Below are positions 1 to 9,449 of a stretch of 64,000 bases of DNA, one piece after another. The notes below the pieces were generated by a model. That model saw only the letters and a program-made list of their open reading frames with translations, made no database searches and was not told the origin of the DNA. Numbering within the stretch: position 1 is the first letter of the stretch; the number at the start of each line of letters is the position of its first letter. The stretch comes from Salinirubrum litoreum (GTDB lineage: Archaea > Halobacteriota > Halobacteria > Halobacteriales > Haloferacaceae), in NCBI RefSeq assembly GCF_020567425.1, contig NZ_JAJCVJ010000005.1, positions 1 through 64,000 on the forward strand, in the 5' to 3' direction. The translations under genes and the position numbers were made by a program.

Positions 1-664
1 CAGAGAGGGTTCGGTACTGTTGGACGTCGTCCCACGAGTACTGATCCGCGTTGGGAACGCCTTCGTCTCTGAGGACCTCTTTCGTGAGTTCGTCACGCTG
101 ATCCCACGTTCCCTGATTCTGGTACCATTCCTCGAAGAATGCGACGTCGAGTCGGTTCGAGAGGCCTCGCGCCTGATAGACTGCTTGGAGGATAATCTCA
201 CTGAAGCTTTGTTCCCGGACGCTCTGGTACTTCAGGAGGTTGATCGGGAGGGGGACGAGACGGTACTCGTCGAGCATCGAGGACCATGTCTCGTAGAGGT
301 CGCTGTAGGCGCTATCTGAATCCAACCGATTCCAGACCTCCTTTCTGTCTTCCTCTTCGAGATCTGCAGACGCGGTGAGGAGGTTGAGGACGGTCAGCAG
401 GTGGCTCTTCCCGCTACCGTAGTACCCGTAGAGCCAGTGATTGGCTCCTTTCCGCATCTCCTCGTCGTGGCCGTGAATTCGAGTGAAGAAGTCCCGAAGG
501 AAGTTCTCTGAGGCATCTGTAATGTGGTAGGTGTCGAGGTAGTGGCGGTAGAGCTGATCGCGATGAGCGGCTCTGTCTTCGTCCTCGTCGAACTTCCGGT
601 CGATACGAATCGACTCCTCGAAGGTTGCATCCTGCTTCTCGAACAGGTCGTCCATGGAAGTCAT
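1..664 (-). CDS. brxC: BrxC/PglY-like BREX ATPase, N-terminal part (runs off the left edge)
   Basis: An open frame starts at 664 and runs to base 1 with no stop, giving about 221 residues. A P-loop GYYGSGKS lies near residues 80-87, after a helical N-terminus. Its form and position fit the large BrxC/PglY ATPases of BREX, which are normally over 1,000 residues, so most of the gene is outside the window. The start overlaps the stop of the upstream brxA-like gene (ATGA at 661-664), so the two are translationally coupled. BREX blocks phage replication and marks self DNA by methylation. The P-loop and coupling are seen; the family assignment rests on motif and context. Confidence 0.72.
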   Translation of the reverse strand, partial: MTSMDDLFEKQDATFEESIRIDRKFDEDEDRAAHRDQLYRHYLDTYHITDASENFLRDFFTRIHGHDEEMRKGANHWLYGYYGSGKSHLLTVLNLLTASADLEEEDRKEVWNRLDSDSAYSDLYETWSSMLDEYRLVPLPINLLKYQSVREQSFSEIILQAVYQARGLSNRLDVAFFEEWYQNQGTWDQRDELTKEVLRDEGVPNADQYSWDDVQQYRTLS

Positions 665-1500
665 GCCGACCCCTCCGCGAGCATCGTGTAGAAGTCGTCG
701 ACGGGTTCGAACCAGACGCGACTCCGGGCTTCGTGGTGTGTCCACCCCTCATATCCAGCCAGACGCTTGCTCTGCGGTTCCCAGTACTCTTCGGACTGGA
801 ACAGGTAAAGCCAGCCAATCGGCTTCGTGAGCCACTCGTCGCCGTTCTGAGCCCAGGAGTAGTAGGCCGCAACTTGGAGGGGAACGTCGCCGACTTTTGG
901 AGGTTGACCGGCGGTCTCGGTCTTCCCTTCGAGCACACCGATATCACGAAGGGCAGACCTGAGTCCCTGTATCCATCGCTTCTGTGTTGATTCCGAGTAC
1001 TCTAGCGGCTCGCCAGCTTTGTCGCGAAACTCGTCGAGGATGTTGAGAACAGTATCCGTCTCGAAGTCGAGTGCGGAGGGTCCTTGTTTCATCAGCCGGC
1101 GGAGGTATTCGTGGACGACATAGCGAGCCAGCCCGTCGTGGTTGACGAGATAGAGGAAGAGGACCTGTGCCTGATCGCGTTCGTTTCGACATTGGTCCAA
1201 GATCTCTGGAAGCACCGGGACCGATGGAAGTCCTTCCCCAGCAGACTGAAGCCGTGCCCGAATTGCGATAAGTGGCTTTTCAGCGCTGTTCCGACTGCTT
1301 CGGTTCGCGACCCGTTCGTCGTACCAGATCTCTTTGACCGACGTCCAATCGAGCTCGTCCGCGTAGAGAGATGCGATATCATGCGTTCTCTCGGCTTGGA
1401 GCCCGCAATGAGTCAAATCCGTAGTGATCTTCGATTCGGGGAGTCTCCCAACGAGAGATGGAAGCCATGAGTCCAACTCCCCGTTTCGACCTGTAGCCAT
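661..1500 (-). CDS. brxA: BrxA-like (DUF1819-type) BREX protein
   Basis: 279 residues, soluble. Around residues 165-190 a YSESTQKRW segment followed by a helix ending IGVLEG resembles the C-terminal winged-helix part of BrxA, a small DNA-binding BREX protein. It is longer than typical BrxA (about 200 residues), with an extra N-terminal half. It is the first gene of a minus-strand operon leading into brxC by a 4-nt overlap, and it is divergent from pglX. No brxB lies between them; brxB and pglZ, if present, would be left of the window. The assignment depends largely on context and remote similarity; it could be another BREX accessory protein in the brxA position. Confidence 0.55.
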   Translation of the reverse strand: MATGRNGELDSWLPSLVGRLPESKITTDLTHCGLQAERTHDIASLYADELDWTSVKEIWYDERVANRSSRNSAEKPLIAIRARLQSAGEGLPSVPVLPEILDQCRNERDQAQVLFLYLVNHDGLARYVVHEYLRRLMKQGPSALDFETDTVLNILDEFRDKAGEPLEYSESTQKRWIQGLRSALRDIGVLEGKTETAGQPPKVGDVPLQVAAYYSWAQNGDEWLTKPIGWLYLFQSEEYWEPQSKRLAGYEGWTHHEARSRVWFEPVDDFYTMLAEGSA

Positions 1501-1560
1501 ACTATGACGAGACCGTGGTATCTACTTAGAAGTTCTTGTGACGATGTCGAGGGTAAATCG

Positions 1561-1593
1561 ATGGACCTCAAGGGAACTTTGATGTAGGTCCAT
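1561..1593. promoter_or_regulatory. Inverted repeat in the divergent brxA/pglX promoter region
   Basis: The 122-bp region between the divergent BREX operons holds an exact 8-bp inverted repeat, ATGGACCT (1561-1568) and AGGTCCAT (1586-1593), with a 17-bp spacer. It ends 30 bp before the pglX start. A regulator bound here could control both arms of the locus. The regulator is not identified. Confidence 0.5.
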
Positions 1594-1622
1594 TATGAGG
1601 TAGGAGACAAGAGCGGTACATA

Positions 1623-4600
1623 ATGTCAGGACAATCTTCTCTTGAGACGGAAGCGCAATTGGACAAAGCAGAGCGCGAACACCTCGAAGATGTCGTCGCT
1701 GACCTTCGTGAAACGGTAGAAGCCGACATAAAATATCAACTTGAGCACACATATGAGCTGAGCTACGAAGACGGCGGAGCTAATCTCCACGGGGAGGAGG
1801 TAGATACCCGTGCTGAGCTTGCTAAAGCGGTTGAACGTGAAGATGATGACGAATCTTGGGAAGAAAAGTTCGATCGATATGTGATGGGCGTCGGATATAC
1901 GATTGTAAATCGTCTTACTGCTCTTCGGTGCATGGAAGTTCGTGGATTCATCGACCGCCCAGTCACACAATTCAGTGAGTCGGGAACTACCCCCGCAGCA
2001 GAAAAACTTGAAAATGAGCAGTATCTTGCGCCAGATGAAGCAAAAATAAAAGCATACAATGACGTCTGTCGAAGGCTCACTGACGAAATAGAGATCCTAT
2101 TTGATTTGGATTCTCCCTACAGCATCGTTGATCCGGATGTTGAGGTATTTGAAGAGCTATGTCGAAAGCTCGATGATGTTTCAAGCGAAATCTGGCGAGC
2201 TGATGACGTACTCGGTTGGGTATATGAGTACTACAATTCGTCGAAGCTAGAAGAACTACGAAGGAAAGGAGACTATGAGGGTCTATCTCCGGAAGATGTT
2301 CCTGCAGCGAATCAATTCTATACTCCCCATTGGGTTGTGAGAATGCTCACAGATAACAGTCTCACAAAGATGTATCTAGAGTCCAAAGGGGAGCTTCAGA
2401 ACACACTTGGTCGCCAAAAAGAATTAACGCTAGGAAATCGAAAATCGCGCAGTTCATCACCATCCGAAACGCCAACGATTTCTGATTTTAGCACATATCT
2501 TGTTCCATCCGAAAGCCCTGAAGACAAACCGGATATGAAAGATCCCGAAGAAATCAGGGTAATCGATCCTGCTTGTGGAAGTGGTCATTTTCTACTATAC
2601 GCATTCGATGTATTGGACCGGATATGGCGTCTGGAATATCCAGAGATGGATAGAGCTGAAATCCCAGAAAAAATTCTAAGATATAATCTATTTGGGGTAG
2701 ATTTAGATTTGCGAGCCTGTCAACTTGCGGCATTTAATTTATACCTCAAAGCACGGGGACGTGCAGAAGAGGAGGGCCATTCTGATTTCCAGATGCCAGA
2801 AGTTGGCATTGTTTGTGCAGATGCGAACATTGCAAATCTCGAATCTACAAACGAAGTCTTCGATGAAGTGGCTGGAGGTCAACCAGAGGTTAGATCTGCA
2901 TTAGAAGATATTCTTAGCGCGTTTGAGGATGTACACGGATTGGGCTCTCTGCTTGATGTTAGAGGAACATTGGAAGAGAAGTTTTCAATGGATGAGCAGC
3001 CTACGCTAACAGAGAGTATTAACGGTCCCGGTAGTTTATCCACCTTTCTTGAAAATCTCCACCAAGAAGTTGCCGAAAAGCGAAATGGCGAATCCTTCTT
3101 AGCCCAGGATCTGAAAAGCTTCCTAAGGACACTCGTAATATTATCCCAAGATTATGATGTCGCGCTAATGAATCCCCCATACGGTTCTGGAAATCGGATG
3201 CCGGATTCTGTTCAAGATTACGTTTCTGAACACTATAAGTACAAACCCGAATTTTATATCAATTTCTTTGAGGTTTGCGAAAATCTAGTGAAATCAAACG
3301 GAAGGATTGGGATGATTGTACCGAGAACATTTATGTTCAAGCGTACATTCGAAGATTTCAGAGAGGATTTCATTGGTGGGAAAGGGTCTTTTGATTTCTT
3401 AGCCGAATATGGGCTCGGTGTACTGGATAAGGCAACTGTACGAACAGCTGGAACGGTAGTTAGAGTCGATCAATCGCAAAACAACTCCGCAGACTTCTAC
3501 CGTCTCCATGACATTGAAAAGGGGGAAAAAGAAGAAAAATTCATAAACTCTGCATATTCGAATGACAAGGATAATTCTGGGATTCAAAGGAGATTCCGTC
3601 GAGACATCTCAGAGTTTTCAATCATCCCTGGAGCACCGATCTCTTATTGGGTGCCCCTCGATATTCGTTCGTTATACAACTTGGATACTTGCTTCGATGC
3701 AGGAAATGTGAATGCAGACAAGAAGACGCTAGGTACTGTAAAGGCAGGACTTCAAACCGGAGATAATAATCGATACATCCGGCGATTCTGGGAGGAAAGC
3801 GGTGAAGGATGGGTGCCCTTTGCAAAGGGGGGAAGTGATGCTTGGATTCTCCCCCGAATTACTCGAATGGTGTGGTGGGAACAGAATGGTGCGGATGTAA
3901 AACGGTACGAGGGCTCTTATCCTCGAAGCGAACAATATTATTTCAGTGAAGCACTTACGTATACGAACATCAAAGAAGGCGGTAAACGGTTTGGATATTT
4001 GCATGGATCTTCTATCTTTGGAACTGCTGGGCAAGCCTTATTGCCTGATCGGGCAGTTTGGGAAGTCTTAGCTTATGCAAATAGCAATCTGGTAACATAC
4101 TTAGTGCTCGCACTTACTACCGGCCGTCATTGGCAGGTTGGCGAAGTCTCTAAGGTCCCCTGGGATGTTGACTTGGAGAATTCGGATAGACTAGGTCAAA
4201 TCGCTAAAGAAATTATTGGGTTGCTCATGAGCACACGTCAACACGACTTCATATCTCCGTACTATAATGGACCGCTGATTCTCAATCTCATAGGGACAAC
4301 GGACTCATTGTATGCATCAAACCATCCTCACAGGGCGTTACTATCTGACGTTAATCTTAAAGAACCAGAGACGACGTATGATAAAGAAGCTTCTCTTGAA
4401 GAATTAGGAATTGCAGCAGCAAAATACAAGGCCCGGATCAAATCTCAGCTGCAAGAGAAGGCAGCTGAGATTGACCAACTTTTATTCGATCACTTTGACA
4501 TTGGTGCTGAAAGGCAAAAGGAAATCCTTCAAGAAATTGCCATCAGGACGAACGAAGACCCTCGACAACAATCGGAGTATTCTCCCGAGAAGATCACAGA

Positions 4601-5858
4601 GCCTTCCAGCAACTTCGATAACCTCGCTAAGGATCTAATTCTCCACCTGACGCTAAAAATAGTTCAAGATGATCCGGACGGAATCGTCCCTATTAATTTT
4701 GAAGGCGATGAAGAACTGCCGCTGCTCAAACGAATTGAGGGAGAGTTCCAACAAATATTTGGCCAACACTCAGAAGACCGTTTAGCCGAAGTTGATCAGC
4801 TTCTTGGGGATCAGAAACCTGACGCAGGAGCATATCCAAACCTACAGTCTTGGATTGAGGATGATCTGTTTGAATATCATCTTCGCCAATTCGAGAATGT
4901 GCCCATTGTTTGGAGACTATCAACTGAACGTTTGGTTTCTGACTCTCATGGCGAAGGATTCGGATGCTTCGTTGATTACCATCAGCTTGATGCGAGTCTG
5001 TTCGACCGTCTAGAGTCTAGGTACATTGAGCCCGTGAAATCGGAGCTTCGTGACCGTAGGAATACAGCGGATCAGCGTCGCGCTGATTCTACGCTTTCTA
5101 CAACGGAACAAGCTAACGCATCTGAAGAATATCGGTATTGTGAGAGTGCTTTAGCACAAATAAACGAATTTCAATCTGCACTTTTAGAACTTGGTTCTGT
5201 TCACTCACGAGAGAAGACCGACGACATTCAATCTCTTGCCTTAGAATTGCAGACTCTTGTGTCTAAATTTAGAGAACGCACACAACAGCGACTTGAAACG
5301 CTTGATCAACTTGTCGAAGAGATGGACCCTGATGAGATTGAAGATCTATTTAGTCCGACCTTCCTTGAAAGAGTGAATGACAATCGAACTGAGTGGATTG
5401 ACGCACTAATTGACCTTGAATCTGCATGTGCTGCATATAGCAGAGACTCCTCTGAACCTGTTGCAGCACATCTATACGATCTTTTCCCCTACTTTGAGGA
5501 CCTTGTAGGCTCTACTCATTACGGTAGCAATGGGATCTTCTTTATGAACTATTACTTCAGTAAGGGAGAGGAGTACCTCGAAAATGGTGATCCTCGAGAC
5601 GGGCTTGAAGGCGAGATCCGACTACTCGCAGAGCTAGCCTCGGAAACTGACGAAGACGTAGAATTGGGGAATGAGATTAAAGATAGATGTAAGGACCTTA
5701 GAAAGGCATTGCCCTCCAATTGGGAAGAACGTGCACTCTCTGAGGTGCTTACTGCGGGTTACGACCCGGTCAAAAAGCACGGCGTAGCTATCAACATCCA
5801 ACCTCTTGCCGAAAAGAAGATCGTCCCCGAAGTTGTGGAAGACAAGGTCGTCAACTAG
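1623..5858 (+). CDS. pglX: PglX-type BREX adenine-specific DNA methyltransferase
   Basis: 1,411 residues. Motif I, DPACGSGHF, lies near residue 315 and the catalytic motif IV, NPPYGSG, near residue 517; both are typical of N6-adenine methylases. A long alpha-helical target-recognition and C-terminal region follows. PglX methylates the BREX site on host DNA and is also needed for phage restriction. Only 15 nt separate it from the following helicase gene, so the two are probably one transcript. Codon use is clearly AT-richer (roughly mid-40s % GC by eye) than the helicase behind it, which suggests that the specificity gene was acquired or replaced separately. Type IIG enzymes look alike, but the BREX neighbours favour PglX. 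Confidence 0.85.
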   Translation: MSGQSSLETEAQLDKAEREHLEDVVADLRETVEADIKYQLEHTYELSYEDGGANLHGEEVDTRAELAKAVEREDDDESWEEKFDRYVMGVGYTIVNRLTALRCMEVRGFIDRPVTQFSESGTTPAAEKLENEQYLAPDEAKIKAYNDVCRRLTDEIEILFDLDSPYSIVDPDVEVFEELCRKLDDVSSEIWRADDVLGWVYEYYNSSKLEELRRKGDYEGLSPEDVPAANQFYTPHWVVRMLTDNSLTKMYLESKGELQNTLGRQKELTLGNRKSRSSSPSETPTISDFSTYLVPSESPEDKPDMKDPEEIRVIDPACGSGHFLLYAFDVLDRIWRLEYPEMDRAEIPEKILRYNLFGVDLDLRACQLAAFNLYLKARGRAEEEGHSDFQMPEVGIVCADANIANLESTNEVFDEVAGGQPEVRSALEDILSAFEDVHGLGSLLDVRGTLEEKFSMDEQPTLTESINGPGSLSTFLENLHQEVAEKRNGESFLAQDLKSFLRTLVILSQDYDVALMNPPYGSGNRMPDSVQDYVSEHYKYKPEFYINFFEVCENLVKSNGRIGMIVPRTFMFKRTFEDFREDFIGGKGSFDFLAEYGLGVLDKATVRTAGTVVRVDQSQNNSADFYRLHDIEKGEKEEKFINSAYSNDKDNSGIQRRFRRDISEFSIIPGAPISYWVPLDIRSLYNLDTCFDAGNVNADKKTLGTVKAGLQTGDNNRYIRRFWEESGEGWVPFAKGGSDAWILPRITRMVWWEQNGADVKRYEGSYPRSEQYYFSEALTYTNIKEGGKRFGYLHGSSIFGTAGQALLPDRAVWEVLAYANSNLVTYLVLALTTGRHWQVGEVSKVPWDVDLENSDRLGQIAKEIIGLLMSTRQHDFISPYYNGPLILNLIGTTDSLYASNHPHRALLSDVNLKEPETTYDKEASLEELGIAAAKYKARIKSQLQEKAAEIDQLLFDHFDIGAERQKEILQEIAIRTNEDPRQQSEYSPEKITEPSSNFDNLAKDLILHLTLKIVQDDPDGIVPINFEGDEELPLLKRIEGEFQQIFGQHSEDRLAEVDQLLGDQKPDAGAYPNLQSWIEDDLFEYHLRQFENVPIVWRLSTERLVSDSHGEGFGCFVDYHQLDASLFDRLESRYIEPVKSELRDRRNTADQRRADSTLSTTEQANASEEYRYCESALAQINEFQSALLELGSVHSREKTDDIQSLALELQTLVSKFRERTQQRLETLDQLVEEMDPDEIEDLFSPTFLERVNDNRTEWIDALIDLESACAAYSRDSSEPVAAHLYDLFPYFEDLVGSTHYGSNGIFFMNYYFSKGEEYLENGDPRDGLEGEIRLLAELASETDEDVELGNEIKDRCKDLRKALPSNWEERALSEVLTAGYDPVKKHGVAINIQPLAEKKIVPEVVEDKVVN

Positions 5859-5873
5859 TCAACTTCCAGCTCT

Positions 5874-8783
5874 ATGAGTATCGACTTCAAATCTGGCGAC
5901 CGCATCAGGCTCAACGGCGACCCAGCAGAAGTTATCCGCACCTACGAGGTCGGGAACCTCCCGTACCTCCGGGTCTACGTCGAGGGGGATGGTGCAAAGA
6001 CGGTGTGTCTTGACCACGTCTCCGTCGAACCAAGCAGTGATGCACTCGATACCCTCGAGGATCAAGTAGCAGACCTCCACCCCCGACACGAAGCAGTTTC
6101 GTCAGAGTGGTTCGACCTCCGAACCGAGGCCCTCCACCTCAAGATGGCCCACGAGCAGGGGCAGCTCCTGAGCATCTCGAACTCGCTCGTTCGCCTCGAA
6201 CCATACCAGCTCGCCTGCGTGAATCAGGTGATGCAGAAGCTCCGCCAGCGAGCGCTTATCGCCGACGACGTCGGTCTCGGGAAGACCATCGAGGCAGGCC
6301 TCATCCTCAAAGAACTCGAAGCCCGAAACCGAGCTAACAGCGTCCTCTTCCTCGTTCCCGCACACCTCCAGAAGAAGTGGATCCGGGATATGGAGCGCTT
6401 CTTCGACATCGACCTCACGGTTGCGGACCGCCAGTGGGTCGACGCCGAGCGTCGACGACTCGGCGAGGAGGCGAACATCTGGGACCAGGAGGGCCAGCGT
6501 CTAGTCACCAGCATGGCGTTCCTCCGACAAGACGAGTTCCAGCCCGAGATCGAGAACGCCTTCTGGGACGTCGCCGTCATCGACGAAGCGCACAAGGCCA
6601 GCAAGCGGGGCGAGTCCCCCAGCAAAACCTCGCTTATGGCCGAACGTGTTGCCAACCACTGTGAATCCCTGCTGTTGCTGAGTGCGACACCGCACGACGG
6701 CAAGGGGGAGGCATTCCGGTCCCTCATCAGCTATATCGATCCATTCCTCGTCGCCGAGGACCAGGACCTCACTCGAGAGACGGTGAACCGCGTCATGATT
6801 CGGCGCGGGAAGGAGACCATTTACGACGATAACGGCGAGCGCATCTTCCCCGAACGAGATGTCCAGACGGCCACCGTCTCGATGTCTCCTGCCGAGGAAC
6901 AACTGTACGAGCGCGTGACCGAGTACGTCCGCGAGGTCTACAACCGATCTGACCAATTGAACGAGCCCGCTGTCGGCTTTGCGATGGCGCTCATGCAAAA
7001 GCGGCTTGTGAGCAGCGTAGGCGCGATTCGAGAGACACTCCGGCGTCGCCTTCACGGACTGCTCGAACCCGACGAGCAGGGCCTCTCGACCGATGCGACG
7101 GCCTACCTCGAAGGCGAGGATTTGGAGGACTCTGACCGTGAACAGGCGGAGCAGGAACTCGAACGCCTCACGGTCGCCCAGGGTGATGAGGCGCTCCAGA
7201 AGGAGATCGACACGCTGCAGGAACTCGTCGCGATGGCCGAGGATCTTCCGGTCGACACCAAAGCGCGGAAAGTCAAGCGTTACATCGAGCAACTCTTTGA
7301 GGAGCATCCGGACGAGAAGCTCATTCTGTTCACTGAGTACCGCGATACGTTAGACTATCTCCTCGATCTCTTCGCCGACGAACCGTGGGCAGACGAGATT
7401 CTGACCATCCACGGAGATGTGAGTAAAGACGAGCGAACCCAGATCGAAGACGAATTCAACTACGGGAAGTCGCGATTACTGATGGCGACCGATGCGGCCA
7501 GCGAGGGGATCGACCTCCAGCACAGCTGCCACATCATGGTCAACTACGAACTCCCGTGGAACCCGAACCGCCTCGAACAGCGTATCGGTCGGATCCATCG
7601 CTACGGCCAGGACAAGGAGGTCAAGGTGTGGAACTTCCAGTTCGATGGCACTCGGGAATCCGAAATTTTCGATCTACTCCAAGACAAGGTTGAGGAAATC
7701 CGGTCGAAGGTCGGTGCGACGGCAGACGTCCTCGGGATGCTGGACGACGTCAACATCGACTCCCTCCTGATGAAATCCGTCCAGAGCCAGGAGCCAGCCT
7801 CGGCCACGAAAGAGGAACTTGAGGAGTTGATGGAAGAGCGTGAACAGACACTCCTCGAGTGGTACGAACGGAGCCTCATCGACTGCAGTACGTTCGACGC
7901 CGAGAGTCGACAAGAGATTCAGTCGATCGTCGACGACTCAGAGGACGTCTTCGGAAGTGAACAGGAGATCCGGGAGTTCTTCACTCGAGCGATCGAGGCG
8001 TTCGAGGGCTCTGTCGAGAAACGCGGAAACCAGTTGTACGAGGCGGAAGTCCCACCAGAAGTGACTGACAGCGGTCAGCCTGAGACGCTGGGTCCGTTCA
8101 CCTTCAGTCGAGATTTCGCCCTCGATCACGACGGAATCGAGTACCTCTCCCCTGATGCAGATGTCCTGCAGGCCCTCCGTGATCTGGTTCTCCAGCACGG
8201 ACAACACGCAGGGAAGACCGGAATGAAGCTGCTGCCGTTCGTCGACCAACCCGGCATTACATTTGTCTACAAAGTCGCCTTCGAAGATGCAACCGGCAAG
8301 ACGATTCGTGAGCAACTCATTCCCGTCTACGTCGACCTCGCTGGGCTTGACGCTCAGCGTTCACTCGGCCAGCGCGTCCTTGATGCAGAGACGGTTCACG
8401 CTCGTCCGGATGAGAGTACGGTCTCTCGGCTACTCAAGCAACGAGGCGACCTCGAGGACGCTGCCGAGAGGTACATCAGTAGTATGGTCGCCGACATCCG
8501 GGAAGATCTGCTCGAAAACCGTCAGCAGGACGTTCAGAAAGAACTCTCTGACTTGGAAGCCTATGAGCAAGCAGAACGAGATCGGATCCAGTCGTTCATC
8601 GATTCGTACGAACAAAAAGCAACAACGGGATCGGATATGCGCATCGCGATCCGGAACCAAAAACAACGTCTTGAGCAGCTGGAAACCCGGATAGAGTCAC
8701 GAAAGGCAGAGCTACAGAAGCGAGAACAGGTGATATCCCTTGCGCCAGACATTGAGGCGTACTGTCTAACGCTTCCGGTGTAG
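5874..8783 (+). CDS. brxHII: SNF2/HepA-type helicase, BrxHII-like
   Basis: 969 residues. Helicase motifs are in order: Walker A DDVGLGKTIEAG (about 130), DEAH box VIDEAHKASK (about 235), SATPHDGKGE (about 273) and motif VI QRIGRIHRYGQ (about 568). A long coiled-coil C-terminus is rich in E, Q and R. This is the RapA/HepA branch of SF2 (COG0553-like), the helicase type called BrxHII in BREX. A DrmD helicase of DISARM would look similar, but the BrxC-type ATPase across the promoter argues for BREX. The gene is GC-rich, unlike pglX. It is the last BREX gene on this strand; no pglZ follows it. Confidence 0.8.
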   Translation: MSIDFKSGDRIRLNGDPAEVIRTYEVGNLPYLRVYVEGDGAKTVCLDHVSVEPSSDALDTLEDQVADLHPRHEAVSSEWFDLRTEALHLKMAHEQGQLLSISNSLVRLEPYQLACVNQVMQKLRQRALIADDVGLGKTIEAGLILKELEARNRANSVLFLVPAHLQKKWIRDMERFFDIDLTVADRQWVDAERRRLGEEANIWDQEGQRLVTSMAFLRQDEFQPEIENAFWDVAVIDEAHKASKRGESPSKTSLMAERVANHCESLLLLSATPHDGKGEAFRSLISYIDPFLVAEDQDLTRETVNRVMIRRGKETIYDDNGERIFPERDVQTATVSMSPAEEQLYERVTEYVREVYNRSDQLNEPAVGFAMALMQKRLVSSVGAIRETLRRRLHGLLEPDEQGLSTDATAYLEGEDLEDSDREQAEQELERLTVAQGDEALQKEIDTLQELVAMAEDLPVDTKARKVKRYIEQLFEEHPDEKLILFTEYRDTLDYLLDLFADEPWADEILTIHGDVSKDERTQIEDEFNYGKSRLLMATDAASEGIDLQHSCHIMVNYELPWNPNRLEQRIGRIHRYGQDKEVKVWNFQFDGTRESEIFDLLQDKVEEIRSKVGATADVLGMLDDVNIDSLLMKSVQSQEPASATKEELEELMEEREQTLLEWYERSLIDCSTFDAESRQEIQSIVDDSEDVFGSEQEIREFFTRAIEAFEGSVEKRGNQLYEAEVPPEVTDSGQPETLGPFTFSRDFALDHDGIEYLSPDADVLQALRDLVLQHGQHAGKTGMKLLPFVDQPGITFVYKVAFEDATGKTIREQLIPVYVDLAGLDAQRSLGQRVLDAETVHARPDESTVSRLLKQRGDLEDAAERYISSMVADIREDLLENRQQDVQKELSDLEAYEQAERDRIQSFIDSYEQKATTGSDMRIAIRNQKQRLEQLETRIESRKAELQKREQVISLAPDIEAYCLTLPV

Positions 8784-8860
8784 GCCGGGATGATTTCGAT
8801 GCCTACGAGGTCCTGTAGATTCTACGAAGGTTTACTTGAGAGGAGGAAGGAGTTAGCGAT

Positions 8861-9445
8861 ATGCCAGAGCTACGACGAGGGGTGAGGGTTATGCTCTTCG
8901 CGAGCTCCTACATCCCATTATTCCTGATTCTGGCAGCTATGTCGTATCCTATTCAGCTTACTCTCTATGGATTCGCCATACCCTGGGTTACGGGAGTGTT
9001 TCTTGCTCTCTGTATCATTCCACTCCCGCTCCCATTTCACATTATGCAGGTTCGCTCTACTGGAACCACCGACTACGAACCGGTCGAGGAATTCAGACAG
9101 CGAAATGATTTGGTGACTAGCTACCTCTTAGTATACGTTTTCACTTACCTCGGGCTCAATTACGCCGATTTAGTGAGCTGGCTTTCGTTTCTGATCTTCT
9201 TCAGTGTCGTCGCGATCATCCAGCTGCGCTCCGAGCAACTTCACGTCAATCCACTGCTCGCGCTTGCAGGATATGATGTCTACGAAGTAAAGATGGAGCG
9301 AGGGGTTCGTCTCGTCGTCAGCAAACGAGAATTGGAGGAGCAACTCGTCCCACCGGACGACTCAGACGGCGACCCCGATTACGCATCAGCCGAACGATAC
9401 CTTGAAATGGCTGAACTTGGCAATGGAGTATATATTACGGTGTGA
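8861..9445 (+). CDS. kwaA: KwaA-like membrane protein of a Kiwa defence system
   Basis: 194 residues with four predicted membrane segments (about 10-28, 34-60, 84-100, 103-121) and a cytoplasmic C-terminal tail. Its length, the SSYIPLFLI start of the first segment and the position directly before a DUF4868 gene match KwaA, the membrane partner of Kiwa. Kiwa acts at the membrane against phage infection through KwaB. The stop lies 4 nt before the kwaB start, so the pair is co-translated. It follows the BREX helicase by 77 bp on the same strand. On its own the sequence would only be a small membrane protein; the partner gene decides the call. Confidence 0.75.
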   Translation: MPELRRGVRVMLFASSYIPLFLILAAMSYPIQLTLYGFAIPWVTGVFLALCIIPLPLPFHIMQVRSTGTTDYEPVEEFRQRNDLVTSYLLVYVFTYLGLNYADLVSWLSFLIFFSVVAIIQLRSEQLHVNPLLALAGYDVYEVKMERGVRLVVSKRELEEQLVPPDDSDGDPDYASAERYLEMAELGNGVYITV

Positions 9446-9449
9446 CTGG

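Noticed and set aside
6501-7307. Long minus-strand open frame inside the helicase gene
   Set aside because: It is a shadow frame caused by GC-rich third positions of the helicase; the plus frame carries all helicase motifs.
1-8783. Reading the left island as DISARM
   Set aside because: A SNF2-type helicase and a large methylase also occur in DISARM, but the BrxC-type P-loop protein and BrxA-like gene across the promoter fit BREX, and no drmA, drmB or drmC is seen.
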